Under the pieces are notes generated by a model that saw only the letters and a list, made by a program, of their open reading frames with translations, did not search any database and had not been told where the DNA came from. DNA of 64,000 nt from positions 1 to 64,000 of the forward strand of contig JBNARI010000003.1 of the NCBI GenBank assembly GCA_049718765.1, written 5' to 3'. Positions 43,070 through 52,291 of the stretch are shown here, piece by piece. Numbering within the stretch: the stretch's first letter is position 1; each line of letters starts with the position of its first letter. Both the position numbers and the translations under genes were made by a program. Origin of the DNA: JBNARI01 sp049718765 (lineage in GTDB: Bacteria; Bacillota; Sulfobacillia; DUMF01).

Positions 43070-45208
43070 TTACTGGCGGTTTCCATTGGAAAGACGGAAC
43101 TTAGAGTGCAGCGCCCTTACGGCTGGTTCCACCTTGGACCTCTGGATGAGGCAGGAAATCCGTGTGCCAGACGTGCTGATCATGTCAATGTTTATTCCCT
43201 GGCCTGCAAGGGCCTCAAACATGTCCGCAGCAATGCTTGCGTCCTGCCAAATGCCAGCACCCACCAGCGACACCTTTGCCACGTTATCGTCCACGACCAG
43301 GTCCTCTGCGCCCAGCTCCTCTTTGAGTTGCTTACAAACAGTTATGGCTGTAGCCTTGTCTTCGTGGGACACTGTGAAGGCGATGTCGTTCACAGCTCCC
43401 CTGCTCAAGCTTTGAACTATCATGTCCACGTTCACAGCAGCCTGGGACAACCTACGGAACACCCGTGCTGCAACGCCCGGCACGTCTGGCACTCCTTTGA
43501 GCACCACTTTCACCTGATCTACGCTGTGGGTCACTGCCCTTACCAAAGGACCTTCCATCACTTCCGTTTGCACCTCTCCTATAACCGTACCTGGTTTATC
43601 TTCGAAGCTTGAAAGCACCACGATCTCAACACCGTACTTCCGACCAAGCTCAACCGACCTTGGCTGCATCACCCTGGCACCAAGGTTGGCCATTTCTATC
43701 ATTTCGTCGTAGGAAATCCTGTCAATGTGCGATGCCTGGGGCTCCACCCTTGGGTCTGCGCTGTATACTCCATCAACATCGGTGTATATCTCGCAGCGGC
43801 CCGCACCCAAGGCAGCCGCCAGTGCCACAGCGCTGGTGTCCGAGCCTCCCCTCCCCAGGGTAGTGACGTCCCCATTGCACACCCCCTGATAGCCAGCCAC
43901 GACCACCACTTTGCCAGCCCTAAGTTGCTCCAGAAGCTTCCGGGTATCTATTCTGACGATTCGGGCCTTGGTGTAGGTGCCGTCTGTGATGATCCCCGCT
44001 TGAGCTCCGCTCATGGACACCGCTTCACAGCCCAACTCCTGAATCGCCATGCACATCAGGGCGCTTGACACAAGTTCTCCTGTGGAAAGCACAACGTCCA
44101 GCTCACGCTTGTTCGGGTTAGAAGCCACCGACCAGGCAAGCTCAAGCAGTTGGTCTGTTGTGTCCCCCATGGCAGACACAACGACTACCACGTCGTTGCC
44201 CTCCCGGCGCTTTCTCACAACCTTCTCCGCAGCCCTGAATATCCTTTCCCTACCGTCAACAGAAGTTCCCCCAAACTTCATCACAACCAACGACCTGCCA
44301 GGGTCTATCCCCTGTACCACCCTTGCCCCATCCAGGTCCACATGCAAATCCAGCACCGTGCATTCCATCCCTTTGGAGTTCAGCACTTCCTTCATCCGCT
44401 GCTTGATTAGGTCCCGGTTCCGATCTGCGAACACAAGCACCGACGGCCCCGCGCCGCTCAACACCGCTCCCCTGGCGCCAGCCGCCCTAGCCTCTTTGAG
44501 CAGCGCCCTCAGCTCTGGCGCCAAGGCGTCCCGGTACTGCTGGTGCAACCTGTCCTCAGTGGCCCAATCCAAGGCCTCGTACTCCCCAGTCATCAAGCTG
44601 CCCACCAACGCACAGGCGCGGCTTATGTTGAAAACCGCGTCCTCAAGGGAAACAGCCTTAGGCAGCACCCGCCGAGCGTCTTGTGTCTTGAGCTCCCTTT
44701 GAGGGATAACCACAATGGTCTCAATGCCAAACGGCGGCTCCAGCCTCATGTACCTCACGCTTTGGCCCTCACGGGTGGAAATCACAAATCCACCGAGAAG
44801 GGCAGCTGAAACATTGTCCGGATGACCTTCCATTTCTGCAGCCAAATCCAGCAGTTGCTGCTGGTTAAGGGGGGATCCCGCAAGGTAGTTTGCGGACACA
44901 AGACCCCCAACGATTGCTGCAGCGCTGCTTCCCAATCCTCTGGCAATGGGAATGTGATTTTCAAGCCGCACACACAAACCGGAGGGGGCGTACCCAACCT
45001 TGTCAAACAGCCTGAACATAGCCCTCACAACCAGGTTGTCCGGCGCTTCAGGCAGACGACCAGAACCTTCGCCCCTCACCTCCACCCTGATTCCTGACGG
45101 AACTTCTTCTGCCTCCACGTAGTTGTAAAGCGCAAGCGCCATCCCAAGCGCGTCAAATCCCGGCCCTAGGTTGGCAGTTGTCGCTGGCACCCTAACCTTA
45201 ACCTTCAA
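43070..45208 (-). CDS. Homoserine kinase-aspartate kinase fusion
   Basis: 712 residues from TTG 45208 (GGAGGTG 6 bases upstream). The first 300 residues are a GHMP kinase of the ThrB type: PATTANLGPGFDALG, then IPIARGLGSSAAAIVGG and GAVLSGAGPSVLVF. Aspartate kinase then begins VVMKFGGTSVDGRER, with STGELVSSALM, GFQGVCNGD-like GYQGVCNGDVTTLGRGGSD, IYTDVDGVYSADPR, and two ACT-type regulatory segments near the C-terminus (VVLKGVPDVPGVAARVF, VSLVGAGIWQDASIAAD). It joins the first and fourth steps towards threonine; ordinary fusions join aspartate kinase to homoserine dehydrogenase. The Thr T-box upstream supports threonine-responsive control. Confidence 0.93.
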   Translation of the reverse strand: MKVKVRVPATTANLGPGFDALGMALALYNYVEAEEVPSGIRVEVRGEGSGRLPEAPDNLVVRAMFRLFDKVGYAPSGLCVRLENHIPIARGLGSSAAAIVGGLVSANYLAGSPLNQQQLLDLAAEMEGHPDNVSAALLGGFVISTREGQSVRYMRLEPPFGIETIVVIPQRELKTQDARRVLPKAVSLEDAVFNISRACALVGSLMTGEYEALDWATEDRLHQQYRDALAPELRALLKEARAAGARGAVLSGAGPSVLVFADRNRDLIKQRMKEVLNSKGMECTVLDLHVDLDGARVVQGIDPGRSLVVMKFGGTSVDGRERIFRAAEKVVRKRREGNDVVVVVSAMGDTTDQLLELAWSVASNPNKRELDVVLSTGELVSSALMCMAIQELGCEAVSMSGAQAGIITDGTYTKARIVRIDTRKLLEQLRAGKVVVVAGYQGVCNGDVTTLGRGGSDTSAVALAAALGAGRCEIYTDVDGVYSADPRVEPQASHIDRISYDEMIEMANLGARVMQPRSVELGRKYGVEIVVLSSFEDKPGTVIGEVQTEVMEGPLVRAVTHSVDQVKVVLKGVPDVPGVAARVFRRLSQAAVNVDMIVQSLSRGAVNDIAFTVSHEDKATAITVCKQLKEELGAEDLVVDDNVAKVSLVGAGIWQDASIAADMFEALAGQGINIDMISTSGTRISCLIQRSKVEPAVRALHSKFRLSNGNRQ

Positions 45209-45220
45209 CGACCTCACCTC

Positions 45221-45490
45221 CAGCTTATGGCAAAACGAAAAGCCACTCTGTCCCAGGGACGAGTGGCTTCACCCGCGGTTCCACCCAAGTTGGCTCAATT
45301 TGAGCCCACTTTGCCATGGTAACGGCTGGACCGGCGCCGCTTACTTGCAACACCACAGGGTTGCTTTCAGCTCACAGCTCGAGGGTGGTTTTCTACAGCC
45401 CGTAAGCACCCGCTCCCACCTTGCCGGGCTCTCTTGGCTCCGGCGCTGTATACTTGTCCCCGTCATAGCTTTTAGCATCCTAACCTTTCG
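45221..45490 (-). promoter_or_regulatory. Threonine T-box leader with terminator/antiterminator
   Basis: On the minus strand: an AGAGAG-containing Stem I, a specifier region GAAAACCACCCTCGAGC with the specifier triplet ACC (45389-45387), the T-box core TGGGTGGAACCGCGGG (about 45271-45286), and a terminator AAGCCACTC...GAGTGGCTTTTCGTTTT (about 45232-45269). ACC is a threonine codon, matching the threonine-pathway fusion downstream. Uncharged tRNA-Thr would favour antitermination. Alignment of the specifier follows the glyQS pattern GAAAGGCATTCTTGAGC. Confidence 0.88.
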
Positions 45491-45495
45491 CCGGT

Positions 45496-45524
45496 ATTCT
45501 AGCATCGCCTCGACCCACCGTCAA
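45496..45524 (-). promoter_or_regulatory. Promoter of the T-box transcript
   Basis: On the minus strand TTGACG (45519-45524), exactly 17 bases, TAGAAT (45496-45501), directly upstream of the T-box leader. Confidence 0.75.
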
Positions 45525-45609
45525 TAAACCACTGCGCAGCAACTTGGTGAGGCCCTGTTCCCGACCTTGCTTGAACCCCGATACGGGAGCTGTACCGTTC
45601 TTCGCGGCG

Positions 45610-46104
45610 TCATGGAGATTTCAGGATAAGTCTGAAATCAATTCCCACCACAGTACTCTTGTCGGTCGTTTCCACCAATACCCCAGTAACCTGGACCAGT
45701 TGATGCAACTCCTGGAGCTTCATGCTCAACCTCACCGCCTGCACTGGTTTGCCGACGGCTGTAATCCTTCCAGTTTGGAAATCTAGACCCTTCCATGGGC
45801 TCGGGCGACGCTCCCCAAAACTCACCTCTGTTACCTTCAGGCCTTCAGCCGAAGCCAGGGAGACTATCTCCCTGTAAAGTCCCGGGCAGTCGGGCCACAC
45901 TGGAATCATCGCCATCATCCACGATGCGTCCTGTCCGCTGGAACCCTTGGGAACGCTACTCGCAGAAAGCTGCTTTTTAACGTCTTTCAGCGAAGCTTCC
46001 AGTCCCTTCGCCCTGTTCGCCAGCACGAAACTCCAGCTCAACAGCAACAGGCTCGCTCCAGCCATCACGCCTGTGAGCAACCATATCCGTCTGGTGGTTT
46101 TCAC
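45610..46104 (-). CDS. PilO-like type IV pilus assembly protein
   Basis: 164 residues: one N-terminal span (LLTGVMAGASLLLLSWSFVLA), a short coiled coil and an alpha/beta domain, the architecture of PilO-like proteins. Motif similarity is weak; assignment rests on its place after pilM- and pilN-like genes. The start overlaps the pilN-like stop by 4 bases. Inner-membrane assembly platform role in the type IV pilus family. Confidence 0.7.
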   Translation of the reverse strand: MKTTRRIWLLTGVMAGASLLLLSWSFVLANRAKGLEASLKDVKKQLSASSVPKGSSGQDASWMMAMIPVWPDCPGLYREIVSLASAEGLKVTEVSFGERRPSPWKGLDFQTGRITAVGKPVQAVRLSMKLQELHQLVQVTGVLVETTDKSTVVGIDFRLILKSP

Positions 46105-46619
46105 TGCTTTCCCCCTGTTCCACTTGGAGCTGCGCTCACCTGGGCATCAAACCTCATGTCTTTGCCTGTGATGACCTTGAGGCTCCGCACACCGCCCAAG
46201 GTTCCCAAGTACGATGTGAGCTCGTCCGCCTTTTGGAACGTGCCTGAGATGGTAACGGTGTCATCTTTGCCGTCACCACGAACCCACTTGAGCCCAGTCA
46301 GGCGCACCGTTCCCGGAACCTGCTCAACCACCTGGACCAGCCTCGGTACAACTGTGTCTGACCTCACTTTTGCGTAGGCCTCAGCCACTGCATCGCCGAT
46401 TCCAGTATCCCTGCTTTGGTTCCTCCGCTTTGCCAATTCCTCTTGTCGAGCCTTCAGTTCGGCTTCCAGTGACTTCACCGTGGTAAACTCGTTCCAGGCC
46501 TTGTTGGCACAAACCCCTAATACCACCAGAGCAGCTAATACCAAAAGAGCCCGCGACCAAAACGCCTTGTTAGGCAGGCCCTTTTCCTTTTCGGTCAAAA
46601 GGTTAAATCCCACGCTCAT
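46101..46619 (-). CDS. PilN-like type IV pilus assembly protein
   Basis: 172 residues. Typical PilN layout: short cytoplasmic N-terminus with FNLLTEKEK, a span (LLVLAALVVLGVCANKAW), a coiled coil (SLEAELKARQEELAKRR), then a domain with VRLTGLKW and VTISGTFQKADELTSYLGTL. The N-terminal FNLL binds PilM in characterised systems. One base separates it from the pilM-like stop, so an operon is clear. Confidence 0.78.
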   Translation of the reverse strand: MSVGFNLLTEKEKGLPNKAFWSRALLVLAALVVLGVCANKAWNEFTTVKSLEAELKARQEELAKRRNQSRDTGIGDAVAEAYAKVRSDTVVPRLVQVVEQVPGTVRLTGLKWVRGDGKDDTVTISGTFQKADELTSYLGTLGGVRSLKVITGKDMRFDAQVSAAPSGTGGKQ

Positions 46620-46620
46620 C

Positions 46621-47727
46621 TCACCGGTCTTTCTCCCAAATTGCCAATCCCAGTGCCACCACGAATTCTGGTGGCACCTGCCCTGATTCGATGTAACCTG
46701 CCTTCACCGGCAACCAAGGAAGCATTCCCTGGAGCTCTGTCAACAGTTGCTGGCTTTGTGGCTGGGTAAGAAGCACAGTTACCTGGTTTATGCTTCCCAG
46801 CTCTCTTCCTAGGCTTGAGTAATAGTCCAGGGACCGTACCACTTCGTCCAAGACTCCCACGGACCTAGCTCCATCCCAGTCCTCCCCACGAAGGTGCCTG
46901 GCAAACACCGGCATCCCTTCCTTATCGAAGGCTGTAATCGACACCCAACCCTTCCTGGGGTGAACCAGCAGACACGCTTCCCCGCTTATCGATCCCGACC
47001 AAACTAGAGCCCTGTATGCTGCCACCGAGTCCACGTCAATGGCAACCAGCCTGCCACCTGCTGACCTCCCTGCAACCGAAAGGGACCCTACACAGCTTGC
47101 CTTGGCGCCAACAGCCTGCACAACAATTCCTGACCCGTCTTGCTTCAGCACGCGGTAAGAAACCGCCACTTCGCTACCAGGGAAGTAATCTACCATTTCC
47201 CATTTAATCGCACTTGGCAGTTCCTCGTCTGCCATTGGTGGCAGCTTCATCCTCTTGAAAACTGTAGCCGTGGCGTCTATTCCAAGCACAAGCCTCCTGC
47301 TGGCGCGCTGGGATACAATTAAACTGCGTAAAGCACTGGCAACCTCTCGCGGCTTAACAATCTCACAAGAGTTCAAGGAGCCTTCAGGAGTTGGGGTTTC
47401 TGCAAACTTCCGCACCGAGAACCCGCTTGCATCCCGCGACACCTCAACGATGCGTACGTGTTCAGGAGTTATCTCAACGCCCACTGTCCTGCTCTTCGGG
47501 CCCGCACATTTCACAGCAACTCCCACCACTACCGCCACAAGCTCGGCCGCTATAGCCAAACCAGCGGCCGGATGGCGGGCGAGCACCAACACCAAGGTGC
47601 CCATCACGGCCAATGTCAGTATGACAGTGACCACGGCTACCCGCAATAGTCTTGTCAAGGGCGGCATCTGCAAAAACTCTACTCGCGTTCTTTCGCTTTT
47701 TCGCTTTCGGGTCTTCCTCGAAAGCAT
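46621..47727 (-). CDS. PilM-like actin-fold protein with an N-terminal membrane extension
   Basis: About 368 residues. From near residue 80 it is an actin-like PilM: VGVEITPEHVRIVEV, LVLGIDATATVFKRMKLPPM, IKWEMVDYFPGSEVAVSY and LDEVVRSLDYYSSLGRELGS. The first 80 residues hold two hydrophobic segments (VAVVTVILTLAVMGTLVLVLA, AAELVAVVVGVAVKCA), which cytoplasmic PilM proteins lack. The start is unsure: ATG 47727 lies just after the panF stop; ATG further on would be inside the extension. Confidence 0.78.
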   Translation of the reverse strand: MLSRKTRKRKSERTRVEFLQMPPLTRLLRVAVVTVILTLAVMGTLVLVLARHPAAGLAIAAELVAVVVGVAVKCAGPKSRTVGVEITPEHVRIVEVSRDASGFSVRKFAETPTPEGSLNSCEIVKPREVASALRSLIVSQRASRRLVLGIDATATVFKRMKLPPMADEELPSAIKWEMVDYFPGSEVAVSYRVLKQDGSGIVVQAVGAKASCVGSLSVAGRSAGGRLVAIDVDSVAAYRALVWSGSISGEACLLVHPRKGWVSITAFDKEGMPVFARHLRGEDWDGARSVGVLDEVVRSLDYYSSLGRELGSINQVTVLLTQPQSQQLLTELQGMLPWLPVKAGYIESGQVPPEFVVALGLAIWEKDR

Positions 47728-47740
47728 TCGTGCATCACGC

Positions 47741-49210
47741 TCATTCCCAGAACTTGCGCACAACGTCCTCAGGCGGTGGTGCTGTAACTAGGCTCACCCC
47801 TATGAATGCCACCAGGGCCAAGGCCAGCGGCAGCACAATGGTGTGGGTTCCAAAAGGCCTCTTCCACACTTTGTCGAACAACATGTACGTAACTACGCCG
47901 GTGGCCATGGAGGCAATTGCACCAGGAGCATTACCCCTCTTCCAATACAGCCCCAGGACTATTGGCCAAAAGAACACCGCCTCTAGGCCACCCAAGGCAA
48001 ACAGGTTTAGCCAAACCAGCAGAGCCGGAGGCTTCAATGACGCAAAGAAAACCACAATCCCGGTCAAGGCGGTTATGACGGTGCTCAACGTGGATACGCG
48101 CCTGCTTGATGCAGATGGGTCCACGTAATTCAAATATAGATCCTTTACAATGGTGGTGGAAACCAAGATCACCATGGAGTCCACCGTAGACATTATTGCG
48201 GCAAGGGGTGCAGCCAGGAACACACCGCCAATCCACTCGGGCAGCACTTTTACCGTTACTGTGGGAATCACCAGGTCTCCCGCCTTCACCCCGGGCACTA
48301 CTGCGCTTGCAAAGGCACCCGTCAAGTGCATGCCTAGCATTAAGAAGCACGCTACAGGGGTTCCTATCACGATCGCCCTGTGCATTGCCATGCTATCCTT
48401 GTAAGACATGGCTCTCACCGCCACCTGGGGTAGCCCTGCAAGCCCAAGCCCTACCAGGACCCAGTATGAGCATACCCACGGGGGGCTGAGAAACCCCTTA
48501 ACCCCGAATGGGGTGATGAGCTCTGGGTTTGCTCTGTACATGGACCTCACTATGTTGGAGACTCCTCCGCCCGCAACCACAGTGCCAATCAGGATGGCCG
48601 CTGTGCCAATGAGCATTACAGCACCCTGTAAGGCATCGGTGAGAGCCACTGCCCTGTATCCACCAGCCGTCACGTACACTAACACTGTGATTGCAAACAG
48701 GGCAAGCCCACCTTCGTAAGTCAAGCCCGCCGCTTGCATGACCCTGGCAGCGCCCACCCACTGGGCAGTCATGGAAGCCATGACGAACCCCACTATGGCC
48801 AAACAGCTTATTACAACCACTACATGGCTTCTGTACCGCTCTCTCAAGAAATCGACAACACTCAGTGCATTTACCTTCCTAGCTACAATAGCAAACTTCT
48901 TCCCAAGCAGTGTCAAAGTCAGATACCCTGTTGGCATTTGCGCCATTGCCAGAAACACCCAACCCAGCCCCTGCACGTAAGCCGTGCCAGGCCCCCCAAT
49001 GAAGCTGCCAGCGCTCACGTAGGTGGCCACAAGGGTCATCGCAAGCAGGAAACCACCCAGCTGCCTGTCTGCGAGGAAGAACTCGCTCATAAACGCGTAC
49101 CCACTACCCTGGCGGGCTCTGGACACCACGTTCCAACTGTAGTACGCCAGTGCGTATATGCCAACAAGGTACGCAAACAGGGGGACCATCACTTTCCAGT
49201 TCACGTTCAC
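47741..49210 (-). CDS. panF: Sodium/pantothenate-type solute symporter
   Basis: 489 residues with about 13 spans; SSS family. PanF-like features: DFLRERYRSHV, AGGYRAVALTDALQGAVML, PLAAIMSTVDSMVILVSTTI. It would import pantothenate with sodium, though other organic acids are possible. The GTG start overlaps the yhdT-like stop as GTGA. Gene pair yhdT-panF is common in bacteria and supports the assignment. Confidence 0.88.
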   Translation of the reverse strand: MNVNWKVMVPLFAYLVGIYALAYYSWNVVSRARQGSGYAFMSEFFLADRQLGGFLLAMTLVATYVSAGSFIGGPGTAYVQGLGWVFLAMAQMPTGYLTLTLLGKKFAIVARKVNALSVVDFLRERYRSHVVVVISCLAIVGFVMASMTAQWVGAARVMQAAGLTYEGGLALFAITVLVYVTAGGYRAVALTDALQGAVMLIGTAAILIGTVVAGGGVSNIVRSMYRANPELITPFGVKGFLSPPWVCSYWVLVGLGLAGLPQVAVRAMSYKDSMAMHRAIVIGTPVACFLMLGMHLTGAFASAVVPGVKAGDLVIPTVTVKVLPEWIGGVFLAAPLAAIMSTVDSMVILVSTTIVKDLYLNYVDPSASSRRVSTLSTVITALTGIVVFFASLKPPALLVWLNLFALGGLEAVFFWPIVLGLYWKRGNAPGAIASMATGVVTYMLFDKVWKRPFGTHTIVLPLALALVAFIGVSLVTAPPPEDVVRKFWE

Positions 49211-49476
49211 CCTTGCTCTCCCCCCTTGCCGTCCAGCGGAATATCGCTAAAGAATAGCTTGACTGCAACCCAGGTGAGCGCGGAGAACACGATCGGTCCC
49301 ACCACGCAGCTCCAGAAGAACCAAGCGGGAAAGCCCATTACGTAAGTGTAGTTTTCGGGGGGTTGGGACCCCAGTCCATAGCCTAAACCAAACCACCATA
49401 GGAAGTTCAAAGCGAATATGCACAGACCAACTAAGGTTTCCTTGGCCGCCTGAAAGTACCTCTTGTCTTCGTTCAC
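49207..49476 (-). CDS. yhdT: YhdT-like DUF997 membrane protein
   Basis: 89 residues with two spans and the family string LNFLWWFGLGYGLG and FPAWFFWSCVVGP. YhdT proteins precede panF in many genomes and are presumed accessory; the exact role is unknown. It overlaps panF by 4 bases. Confidence 0.87.
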   Translation of the reverse strand: MNEDKRYFQAAKETLVGLCIFALNFLWWFGLGYGLGSQPPENYTYVMGFPAWFFWSCVVGPIVFSALTWVAVKLFFSDIPLDGKGGEQG

Positions 49477-49537
49477 CAGTTGCTCAGCTCCTTGCCACGC
49501 CTTACCTTTGTCAACCTAGCCTGCATCCCTGGCCTTC

Positions 49538-50236
49538 TCAGGCAATCCCCCACAAGCGAAGGTACCACGCTATTATTTGCTCACTCCACACCATGCTGGT
49601 AATGCACCCCAACGTTAAGAAAGGCCCAAATGCAATTCGTTCCTTAAACCCAGAGCCTCTTGCAAGCATTAGGGCTAACCCAGTGGCAGCACCAGCAAAC
49701 ACTGCCAGAATGAACGCGACCACAGACTGGGCAGGCCCCAGCACCAAGCCAATCACTGCGGACATCTTTACGTCACCCAAACCCATGCCGCCACGAGAAA
49801 GCCAATTGGCTCCTGCAAAAAAAAGCCCCGCGGCAAGTGACGTACACAGGTGTACTGCCAGATTACTGAAGTCCAAAGTAAGTAGAATCATAAGAGTGCT
49901 CAAAGCACCATACACGAGGAACATATTGGGGATCAACCACACCACGAGGTCCACAATGCTACAACAGATCAACACCAGGGAAGCGTTGGCATACAGCACG
50001 AACCTGGGCCACTCGGCTTGGTAGGTTTTCCACAAACCCAGCCACGTAATAGAGGCAGTAGCGGCACATGCAAGCCGCACCCAAAGAGAGGGCACCGGGC
50101 GGGTGCTACTCACTATGGCAATCCATGCGTAGGCTATTGTCGGCAAGAGGGCCCCCAGGAGAGCCCCGACCCCACACACCACAAGCAAGCCCAGGCTGTT
50201 CACCCCATTCCTTCTGGGACGCCCGTTCGAGCGCAT
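49538..50236 (-). CDS. A24-family prepilin peptidase (no N-methylase Cys domain)
   Basis: 232 residues, six to seven spans. Catalytic Asp pair: CSIVDLVVWLIPN and GMGLGDVKMSAVIGLVLG. The N-terminal CxxC-containing methyltransferase domain of full PilD is missing, so this is the short, peptidase-only type. It would process pilin-like precursors for the pilMNO system 2-4 kb away. No pilin gene is seen in the window. Confidence 0.85.
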   Translation of the reverse strand: MRSNGRPRRNGVNSLGLLVVCGVGALLGALLPTIAYAWIAIVSSTRPVPSLWVRLACAATASITWLGLWKTYQAEWPRFVLYANASLVLICCSIVDLVVWLIPNMFLVYGALSTLMILLTLDFSNLAVHLCTSLAAGLFFAGANWLSRGGMGLGDVKMSAVIGLVLGPAQSVVAFILAVFAGAATGLALMLARGSGFKERIAFGPFLTLGCITSMVWSEQIIAWYLRLWGIA

Positions 50237-50261
50237 ATAGCGTTCAAACTGTGAGCATTTA

Positions 50262-51770
50262 TTACGGATGCCTTGCAGCGGCTTTGGAAAGTGAGTCAGC
50301 TAGCTGGTTTTGCTCCCTTGGAACGTGCACAATGTCCACATGCTCGAAGTCTGCCTTTAACTTACTCACTTCGGCAAGCAGGGATCGCAGTTCTGGACTG
50401 TGCACGGCGTATTGACCCTTAATTTGGTTGACCACAAGTTCACTGTCGGAGAAAACTGTGACTCTGGTTGCACCCAGTTCCTTGGCAGCCTTTAGCGCTT
50501 CAATCAAGGCTAGGTATTCCGCAACGTTGTTGGTGGCTTGGCCCACATGGATAGACTTTTCTACCCGGCTCCCGTCCTCGCGCTCAATCACCAGCCCGAC
50601 TCCCGCCCAACCTGGATTGCCCGCGGACGCGCCGTCTGCGTATATACGCACCTCTTTTCCTGGCGCCGCGTAAAACGCATTGCGTTCCACCTGGCTCATG
50701 ACCACTTCAATCCTGTCGCCAAATTTGAGCCGCAACCGGTCTACAATCTTACCCAGCACGGGCCGCTCTGTAAAGTAGTGGCCAGCGTCGATCACGGTGA
50801 GCCCTTGGGCCAACGCTTTCAAAGCGTCGTGGTATTTCACATCCCCCGTCACAAGGACTTTGGCACCCGCTCTGGAACAGAGTTCCACTTTGTCTCCCCC
50901 ACTGCCACACGATGTGGCAACCTTGTCCACCTGTTGCCCTGGCCCCGAGGTCACAACCCTGACCTGATCACAACCAAGTGCCTTATTCACGTGTTGCACC
51001 AATTCGCTCACAGTTAACGGTTTGGGAAGTCTACCCACCCGCCCAAATCCATACGCCTTGCCCTCATTTTGCAGTGGGTATATGTCATAAGCCACTTCTT
51101 CGTAAGGATGCACCTCAAGCATGGCGGTAACTACGTCTCTCAGTATTCGCTGGGGTACTATCGTTTCCAGCCTGAACTCTGCAACCTTCTCCAATTGCCC
51201 TTGCTGACCGATAAAAGGGTTGCTTCCCTCCAGGGGTTTGAACGTGCCAGTGCCCTCCACCTGAAAGCTGCAATGGCTGTAATTGCCTATCCAGCCTGCC
51301 CCCTTTTGAGCCATTGCATCCCTTACCTTGTCCTCGTAGCCCTTGGGCACGAAAACAACGATCTTGTAAAGCTTCTCTGTACCCACAGGAGCAAGTACTC
51401 GCACATCCTGCAGTTCCAACAAATCAGCAAGGGTGTCCTCAACTCCTCCTGGGGCAACATCCAAGTTCGTATGAAGGCAGCAAAGGGAAACGTCGTGTTT
51501 AACAAGCTTATGTATTATCCTGCCAATTGGGGAATCAGCGGAGAGCTGCTTAAGTGAGCCGAAAATCAAAGGGTGGTGCGAAACGATAAGGTCGCAGTGT
51601 CTTCCAATAGCTTCTTCCACAGTGGCCTGGGTTACGTCAAGGCACACAAGAACCTTACTGGCTTGGGCAGCAGTGCTCCCCACTTGTAGGCCTACGTTGT
51701 CCCAATCACTCGCCAAGGACCTTGGAGCCCATGCTTCCAGTTCCTCCATTATTGCGCCTACAGTTACCAT
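50262..51770 (-). CDS. Nif3-like metal protein fused to RNase H
   Basis: 502 residues. Residues 1-370: Nif3/DUF34 (YqfO) fold with VGAIMEELEAWAP, ASDWDNVGLQVG, DLIVSHHPLIFG, LHTNLDVAPGGV and a typical YqfO insert; C-terminal CGSGGDKVELC and VTGDVKYHDAL. Residues about 375-502: RNase H type (RnhA-like) with VRIYADGASAGNPG, TNNVAEYLALIEAL, VTVFSDSELVVNQI and QNQLADSLSKAA, giving the D-E-D-D set. ATG 51770 follows GGGGTG and fits the family start VTVGAIM. No terminator was identified; the two activities are not known to be linked. Confidence 0.9.
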   Translation of the reverse strand: MVTVGAIMEELEAWAPRSLASDWDNVGLQVGSTAAQASKVLVCLDVTQATVEEAIGRHCDLIVSHHPLIFGSLKQLSADSPIGRIIHKLVKHDVSLCCLHTNLDVAPGGVEDTLADLLELQDVRVLAPVGTEKLYKIVVFVPKGYEDKVRDAMAQKGAGWIGNYSHCSFQVEGTGTFKPLEGSNPFIGQQGQLEKVAEFRLETIVPQRILRDVVTAMLEVHPYEEVAYDIYPLQNEGKAYGFGRVGRLPKPLTVSELVQHVNKALGCDQVRVVTSGPGQQVDKVATSCGSGGDKVELCSRAGAKVLVTGDVKYHDALKALAQGLTVIDAGHYFTERPVLGKIVDRLRLKFGDRIEVVMSQVERNAFYAAPGKEVRIYADGASAGNPGWAGVGLVIEREDGSRVEKSIHVGQATNNVAEYLALIEALKAAKELGATRVTVFSDSELVVNQIKGQYAVHSPELRSLLAEVSKLKADFEHVDIVHVPREQNQLADSLSKAAARHP

Positions 51771-51923
51771 GTGATACACCCCAGGCTTTTTTATCCAAAT
51801 TATAACCTAATATTGAGCACTAGGGTGCAATCCAAAACCAAACACAAGACCCGAGCATGTGCTGGCCATCAAATTTTGTCGGCCGGAGCAAGTCGCCCCG
51901 GCCGCGCACTGGCAGCTTATGCG

Positions 51924-52163
51924 CTAGCTTTGCCCCTTCTGAGCCTGCTGATTTGTTCCAGTCCCACCGCGGTTCTCGGTATTGCCCTTTCTGGACCTGG
52001 TTTCAGCATCCCACTGGGCTGCCTGCTGCGGGCTCACCTTACCCGTCACTCCGATTTCGTTGGCCACTTCGTACTGGAACCGGTTGGCATCCAGCGCGGT
52101 TTGCTGGCGGTTGTTTCGCTGTTGAGGCGAATACAACTCCTGCCAATCAGTTTTCTTTGGCAT
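51924..52163 (-). CDS. Small acid-soluble spore protein-like gene
   Basis: 79 residues. The stretch ALDANRFQYEVANEIGV resembles alpha/beta-type SASP (recalled ALDQMKYEIASEFGV), with a Gln/Asn-rich, basic context. The second SASP block is not clear, so it is a divergent or atypical member. ATG 52163 follows AGGAGGTG with 9-base spacing. If right, it supports a spore-forming host. Confidence 0.6.
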   Translation of the reverse strand: MPKKTDWQELYSPQQRNNRQQTALDANRFQYEVANEIGVTGKVSPQQAAQWDAETRSRKGNTENRGGTGTNQQAQKGQS

Positions 52164-52291
52164 TCGGCTGTTCACCTCCTAGCTTATATTGCCCCACACG
52201 CCGAGACGTTAATTTAGTAAATCTCTTGTAAACAAGGTATGAATACCAATGGCACTGTTGGAGAAAATATGCAGCGGAGGGATTTCAAGAT

